64,000 nt of DNA from Deltaproteobacteria bacterium (lineage in GTDB: Bacteria > Myxococcota > JACRCW01): NCBI GenBank assembly GCA_016218805.1, contig JACRCW010000044.1:1-64000 (forward strand), given 5' to 3'. Positions 7,253-16,335 of the stretch are shown here, piece by piece. The translations under genes and the position numbers were made by a program. The notes below the pieces were generated by a model. That model was not told the origin of the DNA, did no database searches, and saw nothing but the letters and a program-made list of their open reading frames with translations. Each line of letters begins with the position of its first letter. Position 1 is the stretch's first letter.

Positions 7253-8998
7253 TCAGGGAGCGCGGGACGGCGCCGGGTGCTGGGGGGGCGTGTTCCCCTG
7301 CATGGGACGGAGCGGCAGCGGCGGCATGCCAGGCGGCAGGCGCGCGTCCATCAGGCGCTTGCCCAGGTTGTCCAGGTCCGCCTGCGGCAACACGCGCGCG
7401 GGCGCCTGCACCGGGGCCACCTGCGCCATGTCCGGCGCCGGCGCGGGCAGCGCGGCCAGCGCGGAAAGGCCGGCGCCCACGCGTACCTGTGACAGCACCT
7501 GGTTCACGCTGGGCGCCATGCGCGTGAGGAACCAGCCCGGAAATACGCCCATGACAATGACCAGCGCAACAAGCGGCGCGTACAGCACGCGCTCGCGCAC
7601 GTTGAGGTCCTCAATGTCCTGGTTGGCCGGATTGCGCAGCGGGCCAAAGAACACGCGCTTCACCATCCACAGCAGGTAGATGGCCGCCAGGATCACGCCG
7701 GAGGCCGCCAGCGTGGCAAACCACACGCCCCCGTTGGCCCCGACGTACGTCTTGGCAAAGGCGTCGGAAGTGAAGGTGCCCATCAGGATCAGGAACTCGC
7801 CGATAAAGCCGTTGAGCCCGGGCAGCCCGATGCTGGACAGCGTGATGATGAGGAAGACGATGGTGTACAGCGGGACCTTCGCGGCGATGCCGCCGTACTC
7901 GGAGATCTCACGGGTGTGGCGGCGCTCGTAAAGGGTGCCAACCAGGAGGAACAGCGCGCCCGTGGAGACGCCGTGGTTGAGCCCCTGGTAGACGCTCCCC
8001 AACACCGCCTTCTCATCCATGCAGGCCAGGCCCAGCATGCAGAAGCCCAGGTGGCTGATGGAGCTGTACGCCACCAGGCTCTTGATGTCCTTCTGCACCA
8101 TGGACAGCAGCGCGCCGTAGATGACGCCCACAACCGCCAGCATGGCGAGGCCCGGCGCAAACTTCAGCGCCGCCTCCGGAAACAGCGGCATGGCGAAGCG
8201 GATGAAGCCGTAGGTCCCCATCTTCAACAGCACGCCGGCCAGCACCACGGAGCCGGCGGTGGGCGCCTGCACGTGCGCCAACGGCAGCCAGGTGTGGAAG
8301 GGCACCATGGGCACCTTGATGGCAAACGCCAGCGCAAACGCGCCAAACAGCCACAACCCGTACTTGCGCACCATGGGGTTGCCCGGCACCACGCGCGTCC
8401 ATTCCACCAGGTCAAAACTCTTGGCGCCCGTGACCTGCCAGATCCAGATGATGGCCACCAGCATCAGCAGCGAGCCGACCAGCGTGTAGATGAAGAACTT
8501 GATGGCCGCCTTCACCCGCAGGTCGTAACCCCAGATGCCGATGAGGAAGTACATCGGGATGAGCATGGCCTCCCAGAAGAAGTAGAACAGCAGCACGTCC
8601 AGCGCGACCAGCGCGCCCAACATGGCCGTCTCCAGGAACAGCACCAGGATGACAAACTCGCGCACGCGCACCTGGATGCTGGTGAAGCTGCCCAGCAGCG
8701 CAACGGGCGTGATGAACGTGGTCAGCAACACCAGGAACAGCGAGATACCGTCAATCCCCAGGTGGTAGCTGGCGCCAATGGAGGGAATCCACACCTCCTT
8801 CTGCACAAACTGGTAGCCCGCTTCCGACTTGAAGGTCGGGATGAGCATCAGGCTCACCGCAAACACGGCCAGCGAGATGGTCAGGCCCGCCGCCTTGGTG
8901 GCGCCCTTCTCGCGGTCCGGGAAGTAGAACAGACCCAGCGCGCCCAGCGCGGGAGCAAAGACGAGCAGCGTGAGCAGGTGGCCCATGATGTAGTCCAT
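7253..8998 (-). CDS. nuoM: NADH-quinone oxidoreductase subunit M
   Basis: Proton-pumping antiporter-like subunit of respiratory complex I, 581 residues with about 14 membrane helices. The key pump residues are visible: Glu in FFWEAMLIPMYF, Lys in FAIKVPMVPFHTWLP, and the broken-helix segment HVQAPTAGSVVLAGVLLKMG. Escherichia coli NuoM is about 510 residues; here roughly the last 70 form an extra Pro/Ala-rich tail after the final helix, which is unusual. The ATG at 8998 follows GAGGAGGA and starts 10 bases after the nuoL stop. Downstream lies an unrelated lipoprotein gene rather than nuoN. Confidence 0.95.
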   Translation of the reverse strand: MDYIMGHLLTLLVFAPALGALGLFYFPDREKGATKAAGLTISLAVFAVSLMLIPTFKSEAGYQFVQKEVWIPSIGASYHLGIDGISLFLVLLTTFITPVALLGSFTSIQVRVREFVILVLFLETAMLGALVALDVLLFYFFWEAMLIPMYFLIGIWGYDLRVKAAIKFFIYTLVGSLLMLVAIIWIWQVTGAKSFDLVEWTRVVPGNPMVRKYGLWLFGAFALAFAIKVPMVPFHTWLPLAHVQAPTAGSVVLAGVLLKMGTYGFIRFAMPLFPEAALKFAPGLAMLAVVGVIYGALLSMVQKDIKSLVAYSSISHLGFCMLGLACMDEKAVLGSVYQGLNHGVSTGALFLLVGTLYERRHTREISEYGGIAAKVPLYTIVFLIITLSSIGLPGLNGFIGEFLILMGTFTSDAFAKTYVGANGGVWFATLAASGVILAAIYLLWMVKRVFFGPLRNPANQDIEDLNVRERVLYAPLVALVIVMGVFPGWFLTRMAPSVNQVLSQVRVGAGLSALAALPAPAPDMAQVAPVQAPARVLPQADLDNLGKRLMDARLPPGMPPLPLRPMQGNTPPQHPAPSRAP

Positions 8999-9008
8999 GT
9001 GTTCCTCC

Positions 9009-11099
<2,091 letters not shown>

Positions 11100-11210
11100 G
11101 GGCACGCCACCGCCCGGCGACGGGAGAACCCGTGGCCGGGAGTGAAGGGGTGCGCCTCCCTAGCACAGCCCTCCCGGAAGCAAACAGCGTCGGCCGGTGC
11201 GCAAGTTTCG

Positions 11211-11229
11211 CCCACGCCTGCGACGTGGG
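11211..11229 (-). terminator. weak hairpin after the Uma2 gene
   Basis: CCCACG and CGTGGG pair around a seven-base loop just downstream of the Uma2 stop codon. There is no U-tract after it, so it may be only a weak pause or an mRNA 3' end structure. Confidence 0.25.
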
Positions 11230-11241
11230 TAGGGCCGCGTT

Positions 11242-11823
11242 TCAGGCGGCCGGGAGGTCATCCACGCCGGCGTAGACCTCTGCCAGCGGGAGGTCCACGC
11301 CCAGCGGGGTGAGCCGCACGGTTCCCTCACCCGTGGCCTCCGTGAGCGTCCAACTGCTGTCAGGGTTGCGGGCAAAGACCTCCACCCGTTTCTCCTGGGA
11401 GGCGACCAGCACGTAGGCCTGGAGTGATTCGCGGCGGCGGTAGTGCGTGGCCTTGGCGCCGCGGTCGTAACGCTCGCTGCTCTCGCTGAGGACTTCAAAG
11501 ACGACGGTGGGATTGAGCAGGGACGGGGGCCGTTCGGTGGACGTCCGGGGCTTGCCGCAGAAGACGGAGAGATCCGGGTAGGCGTACATGCCGGTCTCGT
11601 CGATGCGGACCCGGTGGTCTGAGGTGAGCACGCGGCAGGGTCCGCCCCGCAGGTGCCCCACAAGGGTGGCGGTGAGATTGGCCTGGACCAGGGCATGTGC
11701 GGTGGATACGCCGGACATGGCGATGATCTCGCCGTTCACGAACTCGCGTTTCTCGGGGCTATCGGCCTCAGTGGCGAGGTATTCAGCCAGGGTCATGCGT
11801 GTGGTGGTAGTGGTGGCAACCAT
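11242..11823 (-). CDS. Uma2 family (DUF820) restriction-nuclease-like protein
   Basis: A 193-residue protein of the Uma2/DUF820 family, which has a PD-(D/E)xK nuclease fold. After a Thr-rich start, MTLAEYLATE and KREFVNGEIIAMSG are the typical N-terminal motif. YPDLSVFCG and VVFEVLSESSERYDRGAK supply the catalytic Asp and Glu, followed by Y...LQAYVLVASQEKRVEVF. These genes are often multicopy and scattered in genomes; their true role is not settled, and many are treated as nuclease-like or defence-related. The ATG at 11823 fits the family start. A second member lies at 22382-23017. Confidence 0.85.
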   Translation of the reverse strand: MVATTTTTRMTLAEYLATEADSPEKREFVNGEIIAMSGVSTAHALVQANLTATLVGHLRGGPCRVLTSDHRVRIDETGMYAYPDLSVFCGKPRTSTERPPSLLNPTVVFEVLSESSERYDRGAKATHYRRRESLQAYVLVASQEKRVEVFARNPDSSWTLTEATGEGTVRLTPLGVDLPLAEVYAGVDDLPAA

Positions 11824-11947
11824 GGAGGCCAGCTTGCCACGCCGCGCAGCGGAAGCCCATGCTTCACGGTGTCAAAACGCCAGCGCCGGTCGTGTCCCAC
11901 GCCATGACGACGATGGTGCACCGGTGCCGCGCCCCGGGCCAAGCCCG

Positions 11948-12685
11948 TCAAACCAGCCACAGGCTCAGCAGCCCGGCCGCGTAGAGCGCCGCGCCGGTTG
12001 GGACGTGGGGGAGGCGCGTCTCCACGGCGTGCAGCAGTGACAGCCCTACGTACGCAGTGATCACATACGGAACAAAGACTTCCCACGTCGTAAAGTGCAG
12101 CAGGTCCGGTGCGTGGTAGTGAAAGAACCACGTTCCAAACCCGCCCAGCGCAAACGCATTGGCCGCCACCTCCAGCAGCATGGCATCCACGCCGACGAGG
12201 ACGGCCTTGGCCCAGCGGGGGCGCAGGAACACGAGCCGCGGATTCCCATCAATGGCCTGGTGCAATCCGTAGAGGAAGAACCCGTACATGGGCCACATCA
12301 GCGTGCCCACGCCGGAGGTGAACCCGTGATGAACGGGCCAGGTCTCATACGTCCAGCAGGGCCGCCCGATGACGGCGACAAACAGCGAATCCGCGCCGAT
12401 CTCCGCCCACAACGCACAGAAGAACGTGACGCCCATGTACAGGACCAGCTTGGGCGGTTGGATGCGGAGGCGCTGGCCCAGCAGGGCGCTGTTGAACAGA
12501 TACAGCAGCGGCAGGAAGAACACGGCAAACGCGATCATGAACGCAGGTAGCCCTGCGGGCACCAGCGGATGGATGCCTTCCGGCCGCACCTGCAGCACGG
12601 CCCACCACAGCACCCGCGTGACGGCAAAAGCCGCCGCGTACACGGCCGCCAGCGCCAGGGCCCAGCGCGCGGCGCGCGCGGTCAT
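11948..12685 (-). CDS. integral membrane protein of unknown function
   Basis: A 245-residue protein with about seven predicted membrane helices (roughly 7-31, 41-66, 79-107, 121-143, 159-184, 203-220 and 231-245). Conserved-looking polar residues lie in or near helices: WAEIGADSLF, GFTSGVGTLMWPMYG and EVAANAFALGGFGTWFFHYH. I do not recognise the family. Its start codon overlaps the stop of the methylmalonyl-CoA epimerase gene (ATGA), so the two are translated together. A link to propionyl-CoA metabolism is only suggested by that position. Confidence 0.7.
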   Translation of the reverse strand: MTARAARWALALAAVYAAAFAVTRVLWWAVLQVRPEGIHPLVPAGLPAFMIAFAVFFLPLLYLFNSALLGQRLRIQPPKLVLYMGVTFFCALWAEIGADSLFVAVIGRPCWTYETWPVHHGFTSGVGTLMWPMYGFFLYGLHQAIDGNPRLVFLRPRWAKAVLVGVDAMLLEVAANAFALGGFGTWFFHYHAPDLLHFTTWEVFVPYVITAYVGLSLLHAVETRLPHVPTGAALYAAGLLSLWLV

Positions 12686-13107
12686 GGATGCGTGCCCGGT
12701 CCCGGGAGTTGGGCCACCTCAACCAGCACGCCGCCGGTGCTCTTGGGGTGGATGAACGCCACCTGCGCGCCGTGGGCGCCGGGCTTGAGTTTCTCGTCAA
12801 TCATGCGGGTGCCGCAGGCTTTCAACGCGTCCACGGTGGCCTGGCCCGCCGGGGCTTCAAAGCAGACGTGGTGGATGCCCGGGCCGCGCGTCTCAAGGAA
12901 CTTGCTGACCTCCGAGCCCTCACGCATGGGGGCAATGAGCTCAATGCGCACGTCACCGATGGGAAGAAAGGCGACGCGGATGCCGCGCTCCGGCAGTTCC
13001 TCCACGTGCGTGCACGGGATGCCCAACGCGCGCTCCCAGAACGTGCGCGCTTCGTCCAGGTCCTTCACCGCAATGCCCAGGTGGTCAAGCTTCTTCACGC
13101 CCGCCAT
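12682..13107 (-). CDS. mce: methylmalonyl-CoA epimerase
   Basis: Converts (S)- to (R)-methylmalonyl-CoA in the propionyl-CoA to succinyl-CoA pathway. The 141-residue sequence is a vicinal-oxygen-chelate protein: KLDHLGIAVKDLDEARTFWERALGI opens the first module with metal ligand His9. GPGIHHVCFEA gives the second His, and GVLVEVAQ the final Glu. The VAFLPIGDVRIELIAP and FIHPKSTGGVLVE motifs are family-typical. The ATG at 13107 follows GGAGG, and the length is normal for the family. No mutase or carboxylase gene is near. Confidence 0.9.
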   Translation of the reverse strand: MAGVKKLDHLGIAVKDLDEARTFWERALGIPCTHVEELPERGIRVAFLPIGDVRIELIAPMREGSEVSKFLETRGPGIHHVCFEAPAGQATVDALKACGTRMIDEKLKPGAHGAQVAFIHPKSTGGVLVEVAQLPGPGTHP

Positions 13108-13222
13108 GTGCGCCTCCGTGCGCGGGGCGTGTACCGGAGGTGACCGCGCGCCGCCAGCGCCGTGCATTCACGGCGGACGGCACGCGGCCAACCAGCCCGC
13201 AGCGGGACCCGACCCCAGGTGC

Positions 13223-13630
13223 CTACTTCCACTCAAAGGACGTGCTGCGCGTGTTGCCCTGGGCGTCCACCTCGTATTCAAACAGCACGGCGCAGCTGTT
13301 GAGCCGCGCCCACTTGGATGCCTGCGTGCGGAAGTACAGCGCGCCGCGGTAGCTGGCGGCGCCGTCCTTCTTCAGCGTCCCCACGCCCTCGCCAACCCAG
13401 GTGGCCGCGTCGCCAGCGTCGCTCATCACCACGCCCTGGCCTTCGCCAAACAGCGTGCCGTCCGGACGCAGCGCCGAGCAGTACGTCCCGGTGTCGGTGA
13501 TGGACACGCCCAGCAGCGTGCCGTGTTGCTTGAAACAGATTTCCATCTGCGGCGGCTCGCCGGCCTTGGTGGCCAGCACGCGCTCAACGGTGACCTTGCC
13601 TTTCCCTTCTCCGATTCGTTCCCCCAACAT
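13223..13630 (-). CDS. conserved small protein of unknown function
   Basis: A 135-residue soluble protein beginning MLGERIGEGKGKVTVERVL. Its alternating hydrophobic pattern, many Gly and Thr residues and segments such as GVSITDTGTYCSALRPDGTLFGEGQGVVMS and SYRGALYFRT suggest an all-beta barrel. Short proteins with this opening and a closing FEYEVDxxGNT are found in several bacterial phyla, but I know no function. The start at 13630 follows GGAGG. A short inverted repeat (GAAAC-acgg-GTTTC, 13641-13654) lies immediately upstream, next to the ribosome binding site. It is divergent from the helicase gene. Confidence 0.75.
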   Translation of the reverse strand: MLGERIGEGKGKVTVERVLATKAGEPPQMEICFKQHGTLLGVSITDTGTYCSALRPDGTLFGEGQGVVMSDAGDAATWVGEGVGTLKKDGAASYRGALYFRTQASKWARLNSCAVLFEYEVDAQGNTRSTSFEWK

Positions 13631-13640
13631 GACTGCCTCC

Positions 13641-13654
13641 GAAACACGGGTTTC
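13641..13654 (-). promoter_or_regulatory. inverted repeat next to a ribosome binding site
   Basis: GAAAC and GTTTC separated by four bases form a small palindrome ending just upstream of the GGAGG of the unknown small protein gene. It could be an operator or an mRNA hairpin controlling initiation. Confidence 0.25.
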
Positions 13655-13819
13655 AGCACGGCAACTCGCCGGCCCGCCCGGCGGGGCCATGTGCCGGTGA
13701 GGTAACGCGGAGGGGTGCGCGCGCAAAGACGTGGGTTGATCCCGTGGCGACGGGGCCGCCGGATTCTTCGCTCCGGCTTGCCGGCGGCGCTAACGTCCGC
13801 GGATGACGCCGGCGGACCC

Positions 13820-15493
13820 ATGGAACTTCGCCCCTATCAGAAGGAATGCCTCACCGCGCTCTACCGGGCGTGGCGTGATGGGCGGCGCCGCGTGCTGGTG
13901 TCCCTTCCAACCGGAACCGGCAAGACGGTCATCTTTGCGTGTTTCCCGTCGTTCTTCCGCATGAAGAAGCGGATGCTTGTTCTGGCGCACCGCGAAGAGT
14001 TGCTGGAGCAGGCCCTGGAGAAGTTCCGCGCGCTGGCGCCAGAACTCAAGGTTGGCGTGGAGCAATCCACCCGCAGCGCGGCGCCGGACTGCAACGTGGT
14101 GCTGGCCTCGGTGGGCACGCTGGGACGTGACGGCAGCCGCCGGTTGGCCGCGCTCAACCCGGAGGATTTCTACCTCATCGTCGTGGACGAAGCGCATCAC
14201 GCGGTGGCGCCCACCTACCGCCGCATCCTCCAGCACCTCAAGGTGTTTGAACCCGAGTCCAAGCGCCTGCTCGTCGGTTTCACCGCCACGCCGCGCCGCG
14301 GCGACGGCCAGGGGCTCGGCGAGGTGTTTGAGCAGATCAGTTACACCAGGGGCATTGAGGAGATGATCCGCGCGGGCTTCCTGTGCGGCATCGCCGGGTG
14401 GCGCGTCCGCACCGGCGTGGAGCTGGGGAAGGTCCGGGTCGTGCGTGGGGACTTTGCGGAGGGCCAGCTGGCCCGGGCCGTCAACACGCCAGCGCGCAAT
14501 GAAATGGTGCTGCGGGCGTGGCGAAAGATTGCCGGGAACCGCCGGACCCTGGTGTTCTGCGTGGACGTGCAGCACGCGCAGGACCTGGCGGCGCGTTTCA
14601 CGGACAACGGCATTGCCGCCGCGGCCATCTACGGAGACATGCCGTCGGAGGACCGCCGGCAGGCGCTGCGGCGCTTCTCGTCGGGTGAGCTGCAGGTGCT
14701 CACCAACTGCAACGTGCTCACGGAGGGTTTTGATGAGCCGCGGGTGGATTGCGTCCTGCTGGCGCGGCCCACCAAGTCGCTGCTGTTGTACGCGCAGATG
14801 GTGGGCCGGGGCACGCGGCTGCACGCGGAGAAGAACGAGCTGGCGGTCATTGACGTGGTGGACAACTCCGACCAGCACACCCTGGCGGGCCTCAACCGCC
14901 TGTTTGACCTTCCCGGAGACATGGACCTCAGAGGCGCGGGGGTCGTTCCCACCATGGACCGCCTGCGGGATGTGGCGGCGCGCTTCCCGTGGATTGAGCT
15001 GTCGCATCTGCAATCCGCGGGCGACCTGCAGTTCGTCACGGAGCGGGTGGACCTGTTCAAATGCGACACGCCGTCGGAGATTGCGCCGTTCACCAGCTTT
15101 ACCTGGCTGCCGGATGCGTCCGGCGGGTACCGCCTGGTGCTGGGCGGAGGGCGGCAGTTGGAAGTGCGCCGCAACCTCCTGGAACGCTGGGAGGTGCTGC
15201 AGCGCAACAGCTACCGGGATGACAGCCGGCCCGTGGCAGTGACGGATCAGCTGGAGCGCGCGCTCGCGTATGCCGACCGTCTGGTCCGCGAGCAATCGGC
15301 CGACGCACTGGCGCTCGTGGAACGCGATGCGCGCTGGCGTGACAAGGAGCCGACCGAGGCGCAACTGCAACAACTGCAACGGCTTGCCATTCCCCGCGCG
15401 CCGGACCTCACGCGCGGGCAGGCGTCATGGATCATTGCCATGGCGCTTGCGCGCGGACCGGGAAGCAGGCAGGCGCAGGTGCTCAGTGGGTGA
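13820..15493 (+). CDS. superfamily 2 DNA helicase, RadD-like
   Basis: A 557-residue helicase. LRPYQKECL is a Q-motif-like start. The helicase motifs follow: SLPTGTGKTV (Walker A), VLAHREELL (Ia), VVDEAHH (II, DEAH), FTATPRR (III), TLVFCVDVQHA (IV), NCNVLTEGFDEP (V) and YAQMVGRGTR (VI). The order and size resemble E. coli RadD, which acts in DNA crosslink repair and recombination, but the C-terminal 170 residues are not obviously alike. The name is therefore kept general. The ATG at 13820 was chosen because the 35 codons upstream are Arg-rich and unlike the family. No zinc-finger Cys cluster was seen. Confidence 0.85.
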   Translation: MELRPYQKECLTALYRAWRDGRRRVLVSLPTGTGKTVIFACFPSFFRMKKRMLVLAHREELLEQALEKFRALAPELKVGVEQSTRSAAPDCNVVLASVGTLGRDGSRRLAALNPEDFYLIVVDEAHHAVAPTYRRILQHLKVFEPESKRLLVGFTATPRRGDGQGLGEVFEQISYTRGIEEMIRAGFLCGIAGWRVRTGVELGKVRVVRGDFAEGQLARAVNTPARNEMVLRAWRKIAGNRRTLVFCVDVQHAQDLAARFTDNGIAAAAIYGDMPSEDRRQALRRFSSGELQVLTNCNVLTEGFDEPRVDCVLLARPTKSLLLYAQMVGRGTRLHAEKNELAVIDVVDNSDQHTLAGLNRLFDLPGDMDLRGAGVVPTMDRLRDVAARFPWIELSHLQSAGDLQFVTERVDLFKCDTPSEIAPFTSFTWLPDASGGYRLVLGGGRQLEVRRNLLERWEVLQRNSYRDDSRPVAVTDQLERALAYADRLVREQSADALALVERDARWRDKEPTEAQLQQLQRLAIPRAPDLTRGQASWIIAMALARGPGSRQAQVLSG

Positions 15494-15582
15494 CGCCCGC
15501 TGGAATGCTCCGGCCGCCGCCGCCGCGGGTTCGCGTTGGGGCGGCACGCGCTGGTACACACAGGGGTGAAACGGGAGGTTTT

Positions 15583-16335
15583 GTGCGGCCGCTCATCCTC
15601 GTGACGCCCGACGTGACAGTCCGCCAGGTGGTGGGCGTGGACCGCCGCGTCTACGAACTCAACGCGACCTACTGCGACGCGGTGGAGGAAGCGGGCGGTT
15701 TGCCGCTGGTGGCACCGTGTGCGGCCTCCGCTGACGTGGTGACGGAGCACCTGGCGCGTGCGGACGGTGTGCTGTTGACCGGCGGGGACTTTGACGTGGA
15801 CCCGCGGTTGTACGGTCATCGCCCGCACCCCAAGCTGGGGACGCTGAAGCCGGACCGCACGGACTATGAGCGCGCGTTGGCACAAGCTGCGTTGCACCGG
15901 GGCCTGCCGGTGTTGGGCGTGTGCGGCGGGATGCAGGTGCTCAATGTGGTGCTCGGCGGGACGCTGTGGCAGGACCTGCCGGACGAGCGCCCGTCCGAGA
16001 TTGTGCACAGCCAGAAGTTTGACCGCCGCCAGCCCGCGCACGCGGTGGACCTGGTGCCTGGTTCCCTCCTGGCGCGGTTGTATGGGAACACACGCATCCA
16101 CGTGAACACGTCCCACCACCAGGCGGTGCGGGACCCGGGGCGCGGTGTGCGCATCACCGGCACGGCGGAGGACGGCCTGCCTGAGGCGCTGGAGGTGGAT
16201 GGGCAGACGTTCTGTGTGGGCGTGCAGTGGCACCCGGAGACGCTGTCCCCAACGGACACTGACCCGCGGCCGCGGGCGGTGTACGCGGGACTGCTGGAAG
16301 CGGCGCGCGTCCACGCGTCCAAGAGGGGGCGATGA
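15583..16335 (+). CDS. class I glutamine amidotransferase-type hydrolase (PuuD-like)
   Basis: A 250-residue member of the gamma-glutamyl-GABA hydrolase family (peptidase C26). Nucleophile Cys114 lies in LGVCGGMQVLN, and the His-Glu of the triad in VQWHPETLS. VLLTGGDFDVDPRLYG is the typical substrate-side loop, and YELNATYCDAVEEAGGLPLV matches the N-terminus of PuuD. It hydrolyses gamma-glutamyl amide bonds, but the substrate here is unknown as no other putrescine pathway gene is near. The GTG at 15583 is preceded by GGGAGG at four bases; no better start exists. Its stop overlaps the start of the next gene (ATGA), coupling it to two lipoprotein genes. Confidence 0.85.
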   Translation: MRPLILVTPDVTVRQVVGVDRRVYELNATYCDAVEEAGGLPLVAPCAASADVVTEHLARADGVLLTGGDFDVDPRLYGHRPHPKLGTLKPDRTDYERALAQAALHRGLPVLGVCGGMQVLNVVLGGTLWQDLPDERPSEIVHSQKFDRRQPAHAVDLVPGSLLARLYGNTRIHVNTSHHQAVRDPGRGVRITGTAEDGLPEALEVDGQTFCVGVQWHPETLSPTDTDPRPRAVYAGLLEAARVHASKRGR

